Shown here piece after piece: positions 9,906 through 19,209 of a stretch of DNA of 64,000 bases; within the stretch, counting starts at the first letter, position 1; each line of letters opens with the position of its first letter. The translations under genes and the position numbers were made by a program. The notes under the pieces were generated by a model. It saw only the letters and a program-made list of their open reading frames with translations. It searched no databases and was not told where the DNA came from. The stretch comes from Symbiodinium natans. Lineage: Eukaryota > Sar > Dinophyceae > Suessiales > Symbiodiniaceae. The DNA lies in NCBI GenBank assembly GCA_905221605.1, contig CAJNDS010002216.1:310001-374000 (forward strand), given 5' to 3'.

Positions 9906-10344
9906 AAGGAGGTGCAGGACAGCTTGGCTTCGCATGACACGGCTTATGATTGTCAGGTGGTTAGATTCTTCATCTCATGTTGGAACAGGAAATTCAACAG
10001 GTCTATTTGTATTCTTGAAAGGAAAAATGCAAACTGTGTCGCCAGTTGTGACCTGTCCGGACAAGAGACAGCAGCTCAATCTACTAGGGACAGCTACGCC
10101 CAAGTAACTAAGAGCAAAGAAACACGGAACAAGATTCGGCCTTCTGTTCGTTTATAAACATACCGTAGTATGCCATGGAATACCCTTCTCTTGGGCTTGG
10201 AAGCATGCATCACGTTCAGCTCCTAAGGACCCGAACAGAACAACTGAGCAGGCGACAAGACTATGAAACACCCCTTGATATTTTTTGAAGGCACAAGTTA
10301 CTCAGCCCCTTAACCCTACCTATTGCTAATTCCTAGGATTGCCC

Positions 10345-10436
10345 CTGAAGCCATCGGAACAAGATTCCTAAATCTAGTCCTCTTAAACCCAATCAGGGAA
10401 AATGCAACAAAATGTCCCAAGACCCTTCCGAGGAAG
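10345..10436. mobile_element. MITE family F, degenerate copy
   Basis: GTCCTCTTAAACCCAATCAGGGAAAATGCAACAAAATGTCCCAAG matches the right half of family F (33620-33718, 53168-53279). Confidence 0.5.
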
Positions 10437-10746
10437 GGTTGCACCATGATTCCCCTGACGGCCCCTTTACCCAGTCCAAAATTAGAAGGACACCCAGGTA
10501 GGGACCCGTAAATAACGGCCCCCGCTTACTGCATTGGGTTTATAGTCTAAGGGCAGTTACATGGTCCCCCTTAGTATGGGCCCTAAAGCCCCTCGGAACC
10601 CTTTAAAGAGGGATTTAGGGTTCAAGAGCTTAAGAGTTTCAGAGTTTAGGGTTTAAGGGTGAAGGGTTTTGGTTTAGGGTTCAGAGTTTGGGGTTTGCTC
10701 TAAACCCGAGCCGAGCTCCCCTCGTCTCCTTTGCCTCGCCACCCAC

Positions 10747-10803
10747 CGGCTGCAGAGCGAAGTCCTGATCCACCTCATCGGCAATTTCCCAGAGCTGCAT
10801 GAC
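10747..10803 (-). CDS. WD40 gene, exon: second half of a blade
   Basis: A 57-nt exon in phase 0/0. The acceptor is ACAAG before GTCATGCAG and the donor is GTGGGT after CAGCCG. It reads VMQLWEIADEVDQDFALQP, the strand-d W-x-W/D ending of a WD40 repeat (QLWEI). Joined in frame to the 27-nt exon at 11251-11277 it gives AWDGVMQLWEIAD, a normal blade end. Confidence 0.65.
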
Positions 10804-11250
10804 CTTGTTTCACCGCTTGGAGCTGCTTGGGGGGCCCTAGACCCCAAACCCCTAAAACCATAAACCCGAAGAGCTTTGGGTACAGCCTTAGCTCTCCACT
10901 GAATTGCGGAATCCCTGAACCCTACCTAGCACCCAACTTTGAACAATAAACCGCTAAACCCCCAAACCAACCGAAGCTTCACCGAGAAAGCGCTCAAAGC
11001 CCGATTTCAGCCCCGTCAAGCCTTTAGGGTTCAGAGGTTCTTGCCCTAAACCCTGAAACCCTAAGACCCGGAAACCCTAAAACCCCAAAACCCTAAACCC
11101 CTGAAACCCCAAAAACCCTGAAGCCCTACAACAATAAAACCCTAAAACCTTCAAAACCCAAAAACCCCTACACCCTAAACCCCCAACCCCCCAACCCCCA
11201 CATTCACTGAAGCCGTCAAAGCGTGAAGCTCCATGTTCGGTCCCAGGGGC

Positions 11251-11277
11251 GCCATCCCAGGCGCTGGAGAGGGCCAC
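11251..11277 (-). CDS. WD40 gene, 27-nt micro-exon
   Basis: Nine codons, VALSSAWDG, lie between an acceptor AAGTAG and a GC donor (GCCCCTGG), in phase 0/0. It fits exactly between the flanking exons: CVDWDLG-VALSSAWDG-VMQLWEI is a continuous WD40 repeat. It is far too short for ordinary gene finders. A solo family A terminus starts 2 bp upstream of the exon. Confidence 0.65.
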
Positions 11278-11278
11278 C

Positions 11279-11312
11279 TACTTGGAGGTTCATGGTGCTT
11301 ATTCACCAGTCA
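11279..11312. mobile_element. MITE family A, solo terminus
   Basis: ACTTGGAGGTTCATGGTGCTTATTCACC matches the left terminus of family A. No right terminus is found nearby. It directly abuts the WD40 micro-exon acceptor. Confidence 0.6.
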
Positions 11313-11337
11313 AACCGGCCATGACCCTCCACCTAGG

Positions 11338-11570
11338 GCTAGCCCAGCAGGGCTTGGGGTTTTAGGGCTTTCGGGCTTTGGGGTTTTAGGGTTTTAGGGT
11401 TTTAGGGTTTTAGGGTTTTAGGGTTCTAGGGCTTTAGGGCATTAGGGCAAACTTTAGGGTTTTAAAGTTTTAGGGTTTTAGGGTTTTAGGGCTTTTAGGG
11501 CTTTTAGGGCTCTAGGGCTTTAGGGTTTTAGGGTTTTAGGGTTCTAGGGTTTAGGGCTTAGGGTTCAGGG
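11338..11570. repeat. GGGTTTTA (8-mer) telomere-like array
   Basis: The unit is mostly TTTTAGGG or CTTTAGGG (8 bp), not the 7-mer. A purine-rich G tract follows at 11810-11900. No gene seen between 11313 and 12088. Confidence 0.9.
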
Positions 11571-12088
11571 AGCCATAAGGCAACCACGTTTGCAAGGTGT
11601 GTAGTAGGGTTTGCATAGGGCAAGAGAGAGTGTTTAAGGTTGTCTATGTTTAGGTCTAAGGTGTTTTACAGTAGGGTTTGTTGCTTAGGGCTTAAGGTTT
11701 CAGGGCTTGGGGTTTTAGGGTTTTGGGGCTTTAAGGTTTTCGGGTTCAAGGGCTCAAGTGCTTCGGGTTAGGTTTATCGGGCAGGGGGTAGGGAGTAGGG
11801 GGGACCACCCACACCCAGGCAGGGAGGGGGGAAGGTGTGGGGGGAGCGGGGAGGGGGGAAGGGGGGAGGGGGGGCAGAGGGGGGAGAGGGGAGGGGGCAA
11901 GAAGATTTCCCACAAAGAAAGCCTCAGGCCCAAGCCCTAAACCCTAAACCCCAAGCGCAAACTAACCCTGAAACCCTAAACGCTAAACCCCAAACCCCAA
12001 ACCCCAAACCCTAAACCCTAAACCTCAAACCCCAAACCCCAAACCCTAAACCCTAAACCCTAAACCAAACACCACTGGGCCCAGCCAC

Positions 12089-12146
12089 ACCCAGGTCCCA
12101 GTCCACGCAGAGGGTGCGGACACCCTGCATGTGGCCGCTGATCAGC
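12089..12146 (-). CDS. WD40 gene, exon: first half of a blade
   Basis: A 58-nt exon (phase 2 in, 0 out) with acceptor CCGCAG and donor GTGGCT. It reads LISGHMQGVRTLCVDWDLG, containing the GH dipeptide and the V-x-x-L-x-V-D-W strand typical of WD40. Its first base completes the Arg codon begun by the 12575-12629 exon. The intron starts with GTGGC and the next exon also starts with GTGGC. Confidence 0.75.
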
Positions 12147-12574
12147 CTGCGGCTTTAGGGTTTTAGGGTTTTAGGCTTTTAGGGTTGAGGGTTTAGGGTT
12201 TAGGGTTTAGGGTTTAGGGCTTAGGGTTCTTGAGGGAAGGGGAGTGCATGGCGGGCAGGTACCTAGGGAACCTTAGGGAAGCTTAGGGAGCCTTAATACC
12301 GGCCTTGCACCCCCCTCCTTTAAGAACCCAAGAAGTTTGGGGGGATTTAGGGGTAGGGTTTAGGTGCTTAGGGTTTTGGGGGGTTTTGGGGTTTAAGGGC
12401 TTTCGGTTTAGGGGTCTGGCACTTTGGGCTTCGGGGTGGCGTGGGGTTCCGGGGTTTGAATTTTGTTGGGGTTTTGGGCTTGGGGTTTGGGGCTTCGAGG
12501 GTTTAGGGGTAGCCCTTAAACCCTAACTAAACCCAAACGCAAAGCCCGAAACCTCAACCTAAACCCTAAACCGC

Positions 12575-12629
12575 CTGATGCACTCGGACCGCTGTAGGTT
12601 CCACAGGCGAATCGACTTGTCCGCCGATC
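12575..12629 (-). CDS. WD40 gene, exon: second half of a blade
   Basis: A 55-nt exon reading SADKSIRLWNLQRSECI, the S-x-D-x-x-I-R-L-W signature of WD40. The acceptor is CCAAG. The donor is GC (GCGGTTTAGG). The intron starts GCGG and ends CCGC-AG, so it is closed by an inverted repeat at the splice sites. Joined to both neighbours it gives an uninterrupted FSGSADKSIRLWNL and ECIRLISGHMQGV. Confidence 0.8.
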
Positions 12630-12658
12630 CTTGGCTCTTCCGAGACCCTGTCTAGCTG

Positions 12659-12767
12659 GTTTAGGGTTTAGGGTTTAGGGTTTAGGGTTTAGGGTTTAGG
12701 GTTTAGGGTTTAGGGTCTAGGGTCTAGGGTCTAGGGTCTAGGGTCTAGGGTCTAGGGTCTAGGGTTT
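12659..12767. repeat. TTTAGGG array passing into GGGTCTA array
   Basis: About eight perfect TTTAGGG units are followed by eight perfect GGGTCTA units. A single variant has been locally amplified. Confidence 0.95.
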
Positions 12768-12984
12768 AGAATTTAGGCTTGGGGTTTAGGGTTTAGGGCG
12801 AGGGTTTAGAGCTCCCAAGATTACAGTCCCCATGCGGGCACTTCCGACAGGCCCGTTCTATCAGGGTACGACGCGACCCAAGAAAGGGACCCGAATTTGT
12901 AGAACCGACCACTTCAGCACGCACATGCTTGACAAGTGCAACTGACCTCAAGGCGGATGCTTTGCAAAAGCATATGGAAAGTTA

Positions 12985-13085
12985 TCAAAAAGATGGTCCC
13001 TGTTTGAGTGCCTGAATATATTAGGGGCCACCTCAGAATAGTAAGCCCAAAAAGGGGCCCCAAATTTAGAGAATCCCCCATATCA
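12985..13085. mobile_element. MITE family D, right part
   Basis: AAAGGGGCCCCAAATTTAGAGAATCCCCCAT matches the right terminus of family D. The left terminus is degenerate. Confidence 0.45.
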
Positions 13086-13089
13086 GACA

Positions 13090-13580
13090 TTGCGTTTATG
13101 TACTCTCTTTTTCAAAAAGAGGATTAATGGGCGCGCGTTAAAGAACACATCGCATACAACTTTTTTCAACAGTATCCTGCTGTTGAGTCTTCCATTTTTA
13201 GTCCCACATATTACCAGCCATTTGAACAGCCGGATCAAGGTTTGGCAGCCTCGAGGGGCTCGGCCCTTGAGGCCCAAACCGCATGCTTGACCCTAACATC
13301 CCCTCGCCAACAGCGGCCTTCTTAGACATTGAAGCAAGATGCAAACGAAGACAGCAGCACCAGAAGTAGAAAAAACATGCGCAGCAAGACCGAGAAGAAG
13401 AAGAATAAGAAGAAGAAGAAGAAGAAGAGTCACAAAGACACACAGAGGCCTACATTAGACACAGCATATATTCAACATAACATCCGCCAACTTAAGCTAG
13501 GAAGAGCCCAAGACGCGACAAAGCACGTTTCCCAGCCCCCCTAGGGCCTCGATAAGTTGGATGGATCGGCACTCTAAACT
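13090..13580. other. No convincing gene; AAG-rich segment
   Basis: This includes a GAAGAAGAA run (13392-13430). Open frames in both directions are low-complexity and lack recognisable domains. Confidence 0.5.
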
Positions 13581-13581
13581 A

Positions 13582-13692
13582 TTGGGATGTTCCGCCTTAT
13601 ACTGATACTACCAGCCCTTCATAGTGGTTATAGTGATTATGGTAACCCATGTTTTCCCATAAAAAACTGTCGGTATAAGAGGAACATCCCAA
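13582..13692. mobile_element. MITE family B
   Basis: TTGGGATGTTCCGCCTTATACTG at the left and CGGTATAAGAGGAACATCCCAA at the right form about 22-bp inverted repeats. Further copies: 17312-17408, 28087-28187, 51734-51820, and a half copy at 13931-13981. Confidence 0.75.
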
Positions 13693-13930
13693 CTCTAGAC
13701 CCTAGAATCCTAAAAGCCACACCCTGAAAACCTAAACCCGAACCCTAAAACCCCAAAGCCTTAAGAGCCCAAAGCCCTAGAACCCCAAAACCCCGAAATT
13801 CCCTTCAACCCAAAAACCCTAAACAACCTTAAACCCCAAAACCCGAAGACCCCAAACCCCCAAACCCCCAAACCCCCAACCCTAAACCCCTAAACCCTAA
13901 ACCCCCAAAACCTTTGGAACTAGGATTTCA

Positions 13931-13981
13931 AATGCTCCCCCTTAAACTAACAGTCCTTAATGGGATTGTCATAGGGGGTAC
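13931..13981. mobile_element. MITE family B, left half
   Basis: ATGCTCCCCCTTAAACTAACAGTCCTTAATGGGATTG matches family B. The right terminus is absent. Confidence 0.55.
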
Positions 13982-14208
13982 GAGAACCCCTAAACCACCC
14001 TAAACCCCTAAAACCCCAAAACCCCAAAACCCCAAAACCCCAAAATCCCAAAATCCCAAAACCCTTAAACCCTAAAACCCTCAAACCCTCAAACCCTCAA
14101 ACCCTAAAACCCCAAAACACACTAAACCCCCAAAACCTCAAAACCCTGAAACCCTAAAACCCTAAACCCCTAAAACCCAAAACCCTAAGATGCTCAAGGC
14201 CCGGCTGC

Positions 14209-14268
14209 CGGAGAAGGCGCGTTTCTGCTTCCAGTGCACGGAGATGGCGGTGATGCTGCCCTTGTGAC
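14209..14268 (-). CDS. WD40 gene, exon: first half of a blade
   Basis: A 60-nt exon with acceptor CCCTAG and a GC donor (GCAGCCGG). With one base from the preceding exon it reads GHKGSITAISVHWKQKRAFS, a canonical GH-x-x-x-I-x-x-I-S-V-x-W half-blade. It joins in frame to 12575-12629 to give RAFSGSADKSIRLW. CCCTAAA-type repeats lie to its left and a 9-mer TTTATAGGG array to its right. Confidence 0.8.
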
Positions 14269-14314
14269 CTAGGGTCGGCCGCCCGATACTTAATTTGGTG
14301 TGGGGTTTAGGGTT

Positions 14315-14495
14315 TGTAAGGTTTATAGGGGTTATAGGGTTTATAGGGTTTATAGGGTTTATAGGGTTTATAGGGTTTACAGGGTTTACAGGGTTTATAG
14401 GGTTTATAGGGTTTATAGGGTTTATAGGGTTTATAGGGTTTATAGGGTTTACAGGGTTTACAGGGTTTATGGGGTTTACAGGGTTTACAGGGTTT
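14315..14495. repeat. 9-bp GGGTTTATA tandem array
   Basis: About 19 units of GGGTTTATA with GGGTTTACA variants. Because 9 is a multiple of 3, both strands stay open (GFI, VYR, INP repeats), giving spurious ORFs. Confidence 0.95.
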
Positions 14496-15002
14496 AAGGG
14501 AGAAAAGGATGGTTTCCCCGAAGCAACTGAACTCTCAAGACTTGGCTTGCAAACACCCTGGTCCCCCCCAGACATCAATCAAAAAGTGCCCCAGAAGCGA
14601 CGCCCTAGACCCTATCTGAGCAGCAACACAGCCCCTGAGACACGGTAGAACCTTGCAACTAACGGCTAGCGCAACAGTATTTATAAACCCCTACGCCCCA
14701 GACCCTAAAGCCCTGAAGCAACACACCAAGCCCCTCAAAACTCCAAATCCTGTTGCTTGCCCTCAGTGAATGGCTTCCGTAGCACAACGGGAACTCCCAG
14801 AAAGGACCGGAGTGTAGAGACAGATCTGCCCAAACTATCCCCTAAGACGCCCCGAGCGCCTCGAAGAGACGATTGCGATGCAGCCATGGGGAGTCCCCAA
14901 ATCCTTAGATTACACGGGGCTCAGTGGTCTAGGGCTTTGGCGTCTAGAGTTTAGGGTTTAAGGCTTCAGACAAACAAGGATAGTAGGGCTAGACCTTAGC
15001 CC

Positions 15003-15050
15003 TAAACCCTAAACCCTAAACCCTAAACCCTAAACCCTAAACCCTAAACG
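15003..15050. repeat. CCCTAAA array
   Basis: Seven units lie left of the island at 15085-15138. A TTTAGGG array (15139-15178) lies on its right. Confidence 0.95.
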
Positions 15051-15084
15051 GGGCTTGGGGGCTTTGGAGCCTCGGAAGCTGAGG

Positions 15085-15138
15085 GCGCCATGCCTAAACT
15101 GCATGAACCGCTGATACAAAACCTGGCCAAGCCCCGGT
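15085..15138 (-). CDS. Possible WD40-gene exon
   Basis: GGCCAG precedes GTTTTGTATC and the frame reads VLYQRFMQFRHGALSF. The CCCTAAA/TTTAGGG bracket fits the exon rule. No WD40 signature is visible. Confidence 0.3.
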
Positions 15139-15481
15139 TTAGGGTTTAGGGTTTAGGGTTTAGGGTTTAGGGTTTAGGAGCCTTTTAACCTCCCAGAACC
15201 CTTTAAGCCCTAGACCCTGGACCCTTCAAACCAAATTCTAAACCCTAAAACCAGAATCCAAAACCCTAAACCCCAAACCCCAAACGCACAAACCCCCAAA
15301 TCCGAAACCCCCAAACCCCACACACATAAACCCCCGAACCCCCAAAGCCCAAACCCATAAACCCCCAAATCCTAAACCCGAAACCCATAAACCCCCAAAC
15401 CCTAAGCCCTAAACTCCAAACCCGAATCCGAAACCCGAAACCTAAACCCTAAACCCTGAACCCCCATAGACCCCTAGCATA

Positions 15482-15583
15482 GCAGCCCAGTAACCATACT
15501 ATCCCTAAACCCTAAACCCTAAACCCTAAACCCTAAACCCTTCTTTGGGTTGGTTATTTTATAAGGGAAACCATAACAGGCGA
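15482..15583. mobile_element. MITE family C interrupted by CCCTAAA repeats
   Basis: AGCCCAGTAACCATACTAT and CTTCTTTGGGTTGGTTATTTTATAAGGG are the usual left and middle parts of family C. About 38 bp of CCCTAAA repeats (15503-15540) sit between them where other copies have a few bases. The right terminus is lost. Confidence 0.6.
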
Positions 15584-15594
15584 GGCGGCTGCAA

Positions 15595-15627
15595 GGAGCC
15601 GCCGTCGAAGCCCACCAGAGCCCGGGC
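15595..15627 (-). CDS. Probable WD40-gene exon
   Basis: Acceptor TTTGCAG, then ARALVGFDGG, resembling the R-A-L-x-G-x-D-G stretch of a WD40 blade. The island has CCCTAAA on its left and TTTAGGG on its right. The donor is unresolved. Confidence 0.45.
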
Positions 15628-15639
15628 CTGCAAAGGCAT

Positions 15640-15755
15640 CTAGGGTTTAGGGTTTAGGGTTTAGGGTTTAGGGTTTAGGGTTTGGGGTTTGGGGTTTGGG
15701 GTTTGGGGTTTGGGGTTTGGGGTTTGGGGTTTGGGGTTTGGGGTTTGGGGTTTAG
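15640..15755. repeat. TTTAGGG array passing into TTTGGGG array
   Basis: Six TTTAGGG units are followed by about eleven TTTGGGG units, another local amplification of one variant. Confidence 0.95.
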
Positions 15756-16625
15756 GGTCGAGGGCCCTAAATCGCAACCCTCAAATATGGGCCCTTAACT
15801 TATTAATACGGACCCATACTTCGGATCCCTACAAACAAGGCTAAGGGACCATGCTAAGGGCCATCCATACTAACGGCCATGGTTCCAACATTAGATTGAA
15901 AAGGGTTTCGGGGGTTGCGGTTTAGGGTGGAGGGTTCCCGACCCCCTCAACCCGCGACCCCAACAGCACGCGAACGGCCCTGCAAGCTGGTTTTGAGTTG
16001 GGGCCTTCGACCACGATACATCCAGCGCCGTCACCAAGAAGTGCCTTCAGGACCAAGGTCGTTGAAGCCAACATTATGGGGGAGGGGAGGCTGGATGTGA
16101 AAATGCCCTAGGCTTGAGGGGACTGCGCTGAGGTTCAGACCCTTCTGGTTGAGGGTTCGCAGGTGAAGGGTTAAGTAGCTTAAGGCTTAGGGGGATAGAG
16201 TGAAAGTTGAACCGCCCTGAAGCCTACAGAGCTTTAACACCCTGCACGCCCTAAAGCCCTTTCTACCCCGAAAGCCCCAAAAGCCCAAAGCTTGAAAACC
16301 CAACAAAGCTAAACTCGGAAATCAGTGCAGAGCAAGCTGCTTGATGGGATAAGCCTGGCCACTCCGACGGGTTTAGGGCTGCGGGGGGGTTTAGGGCTTA
16401 TAGGCTTAGGGGCAGAATACCCTAGCCCAAACAAAACCCTCATGGCCTCATCTCTTACCCCAGGGCTCCAAAGTAGACGGCCACGGCTTTGAGGGTCTGA
16501 TCAAGCCTAAACAACGAAAAAATCTTAGAGCCTCTAAACCCTAAACCCTAAACCCTAAACCCTAAACCCTAAACCCTAAACCCTAAACCCCAATCCTAAA
16601 CCCTAAACCCTAAAGGCCTAAGGCT

Positions 16626-16664
16626 CCGAAACTCCCGGAAGATGAGCCCAATAATGTCGCCGGC
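16626..16664 (-). CDS. Possible WD40-gene exon
   Basis: The minus frame reads AGDIIGLIFREF, bracketed by CCCTAAA (left) and GGG-rich repeats (right). It would fit the start of a blade (GH-x-x-D-I-x-x-L). Splice ends uncertain. Confidence 0.3.
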
Positions 16665-16980
16665 TCAGGGCTTCGAGGGCTTCGAGGGTTCGGGGGTTCT
16701 GGGACTCATAGGGCATGCAGGGGCTTATGGGGTTTAGGGTTTAGGGTTTGGGGTTTAGGGTTTAGGGTTTAGGGTTTAGGGTTTAGGGGCTGATTATGGC
16801 TTAGAGGGCAGAAGGTGGCTTGCAGGTCCCCATAGGGCTTGTAGGTATAGATAGGCCTTACAGGGCTAGCACGGGCTATAGGAGCGGCTTGCAGGTTAGA
16901 GGGCTTGTAGGACATAACGCGGGCTTCGAGGGCTTAGAGGGGATGGTTACGGGCTACTGGCCCATGCTTTGCCAAGCGGC

Positions 16981-17028
16981 TTTGATCCGCGAGCCGTCCT
17001 TGAGGCTCAGCAGATCCAGGTCGCAATC
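16981..17028 (-). CDS. WD40 gene, exon: second half of a blade
   Basis: Sixteen codons, DCDLDLLSLKDGSRIK, with acceptor CCCCAG and probable GC donor (GCCGCTTGG). Joined to 17877-17939 it gives LVGHGDCDLDLLSLKDG, a plausible divergent blade. Confidence 0.55.
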
Positions 17029-17311
17029 CTGGGGAGGTTGGCTTCTAGAGCTTTAGGGTTTAGAGTTTAGGGCTTAGGTGCAACAGGCTCTACCTACAGC
17101 TTACTAGCCGGTACCCCCTATAGCGTGTATGGTCCAGAACCCTGTAGTAAAACAGGGTCCCAAATAGGGCTTGGCCGGCTTTAGTGTTTGCTCAGGCTGC
17201 TTTGGGGTTTCGGGGCCGAAGGCCTTTGTGGCCTTTAGGGTTTGATTCTAGGGCTGCTTTGCGGCTGAGGGGTCTCGAAGGTGCGGGCTTTCAGGTTTGG
17301 GGGCTTTGGGC

Positions 17312-17408
17312 TTGGGATGTTCCCCCTTATACTAACAGCCCTTAACAGGGATTACAGTACCCCGAGTAGAATCCTCAGGACTGATAGTATAAGGGGAAAC
17401 ATCCCAAC
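17312..17408. mobile_element. MITE family B
   Basis: TTGGGATGTTCCCCCTTATAC at the left and GTATAAGGGGAAACATCCCAA at the right. The interior CAGCCCTTAACAGGGATTAC is shared with the copies at 28.1 and 51.7 kb. Confidence 0.8.
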
Positions 17409-17659
17409 TTTGGCCTTTTCGAGCTTTGGGCTTTGGGCTGCCGCGGCTTGCGGATTGAGGACTTGGGAGTCTCACGCCACGTTGGGGTTTCCGTGGGCTT
17501 CTGTGGCTTTCGACAAAGAGAGGCGAGGGTCGCCAAGCAGGCTTTAAACATGGATTTGACGTTCTCGAGGTTAGATACATCCTCAACCCTACCTCAACAT
17601 GTGGGTCTCTTCGTGGGCCACCGTATGACATGGTCGTCTCTGCATCTTTAAGAGCCCAA

Positions 17660-17771
17660 CTTAGTAGCTCAGAAACCATATTATAGTAAGGGCACCCTTT
17701 TTTTCGGTTGGTTGCTTTATAAGGGAACCAGAACCAAAAAAAGGGAAAAAGGGCACCACTGGGCTAGCAAG
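17660..17771. mobile_element. MITE family C
   Basis: TTAGTAGCTCAGAAACCATATTATAG at the left and CACCACTGGGCTAGCAAG at the right. The interior GGTTGCTTTATAAGGGAACC is shared with other copies. Confidence 0.7.
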
Positions 17772-17876
17772 CTAAATATGCTTTCTGCCGGGCGTCGCCA
17801 TGGCCCTAAACCCGAAACCCTAAACCCTAAACCCTAAACCCCTAAACCCTAAACCCCAAGCCTTATGCCGGGCGGC

Positions 17877-17939
17877 GCCATGGCCCACGAGCATCCGCAT
17901 CTTGGCCCAGTCTGGATATATCGACAGGATCATCCCAAC
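17877..17939 (-). CDS. WD40 gene, exon: first half of a blade
   Basis: Twenty-one codons with acceptor GGCAAG and GC donor (GCCGCCCG). It reads ILSIYPDWAKMRMLVGHG, the L-S-I-x-x-D-W strand followed by a loop. Phase 0/0 joins to both neighbours. It has CCCTAAA on the left and TTTAGGG on the right. A partial duplicate of the intron border (CTTTCTGCCGGGCGTCGCCATGGCC) lies at 17780-17804. Confidence 0.65.
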
Positions 17940-18124
17940 CTTGCCTGAGGTCGGTGTTTAGGGTTTAGTAGGGTTTAGGGTTTAGGGTTTAGGGTTTAGG
18001 GTTTAGGGCTTAGGGCTTAGGGTTTAGGGAATCCAAGAACTCCTAGACATGCGTGAGGTGTATACCTTGCCTAAGAGGCGTTGGGCACCTTGATGCGTGG
18101 CTTTGGGGTTCAGGGTTTCTAGAA

Positions 18125-18241
18125 CCGCCCTGAACCCTAAACCCACCCTAAACCCTAAACCCTAAACCCTAAACCCTAAACCCTAAACCCTAAACCCTAA
18201 ACCCTAAACCCTAAACCCTAAACCCTAAACCCTAAACCCTA
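18125..18241. repeat. CCCTAAA array
   Basis: Around sixteen units lie immediately left of the WD40 exon at 18322-18353. Confidence 0.95.
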
Positions 18242-18321
18242 AGCAAGCCGTGAGGGGAGGCTACGGCCCGGGGGGTTGCAGCTCTTCTTGGGCCGCTGCA
18301 GTTCAGAATCCTCTGACCGAC

Positions 18322-18353
18322 CTGCTCCTGGAGGTCCCAGATGACAAAGTAGC
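18322..18353 (-). CDS. WD40 gene, 32-nt exon
   Basis: With one base from the upstream exon it reads CYFVIWDLQEQ, the V-I-W-D-L end of a blade. Acceptor TCTCGAG, donor GTCGGT. It joins the 18624-18702 exon through a split TGC codon, giving TGNDDGCYFVIWDLQ. Confidence 0.75.
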
Positions 18354-18623
18354 CTCGAGAAAGGAAGGCAGCTTGGTTGCAGGATTGGGTTTTAGGGTTT
18401 AGGAGGGTTTAGGAGTTTGGTATTTCAGGATATGTAGGGACTATATAAAAGTTTAGAGGGTTCAGGGTTCTAGGCTGCTAGAGAGTTTGGGTTCCGGGCT
18501 TGGGGTTTGAGAAAGCTTTGAGCTTTGGCTGCCTCAAATTGATAAGCCAGAATTGCCGCATCTCTTTGTCAAGAGGCGTCCTGAACCCCCCCAACCCCCA
18601 CCCCCAGCCCCTCTGCGCCGAGC

Positions 18624-18702
18624 ATCCGTCGTCATTGCCCGTCACGGCGCGCTTGCCGGCCCAGTCGACGGCCAGCGTGCGAACGCTGCTTCTGGGCAGC
18701 AC
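18624..18702 (-). CDS. WD40 gene, most upstream recognised exon
   Basis: Acceptor GGCCAG, then VLPRSSVRTLAVDWAGKRAV and TGNDDG, a typical V-R-T-L-A-V-D-W half-blade. A GC donor (GCTCGG) follows GGAT. The next exon also starts GCT. Together the exons from here to 10.75 kb encode at least four WD40 blades. WD40 propellers generally act as protein-interaction scaffolds, so the specific partner cannot be inferred. The 5' end of the gene was not found. Confidence 0.75.
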
Positions 18703-18803
18703 CTGGCCCCAGCCATCTTTTTAGGGCTTGTAACCCTGAACCCTAAACACTAAACCCTAAAGTTCCACGGCAGAGGTATGTTCAAAGATGTTCAGGGAGT
18801 TGG

Positions 18804-18880
18804 CCCTAAACCCTAAACCCTAAACCCTAAACCCTAAACCCTAAACCCTAAACCCTAAACCCTAAACCCTAAACCCTAAA
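18804..18880. repeat. CCCTAAA array
   Basis: Eleven units separate the WD40 exons from the transposase fragment. Confidence 0.95.
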
Positions 18881-19209
18881 GGCTAAACGCTCCGACCGCG
18901 CGTTAAGCCGCGCCCAGAAGCTTTTCTGCGGAGTGCCAACGCTGTTTCTATCGCGCCTGCCACGCTTTTGGAGCTTGGCAAGCGGCTGAGCGGCAACCAT
19001 TGCGCAACTTAAAAATCTTGGAATTTTAAGTTGCGGGAAGCGGTGGAAGGTAGAGACAAGACAGGAGTTGTCGGCAGGAAGTGCTGAGCATCCCACGCAG
19101 GGTAGTACGGGATGATAAGTGGCAGTCTGGGATGCATGCAGTGGGGAAGAGCTGGAAGCAGCGTTTTTGGGCACTATAAATTCAGCGAATCTTTGAGGGT
19201 TCGAGGGAT

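Noticed and set aside
14162-14648. Open frames of 65-138 codons with GFI, VYR or NPI repeats
   Set aside because: They are the 9-bp GGGTTTATA array read in different frames. Only the short WD40 half-blade at one end is believable.
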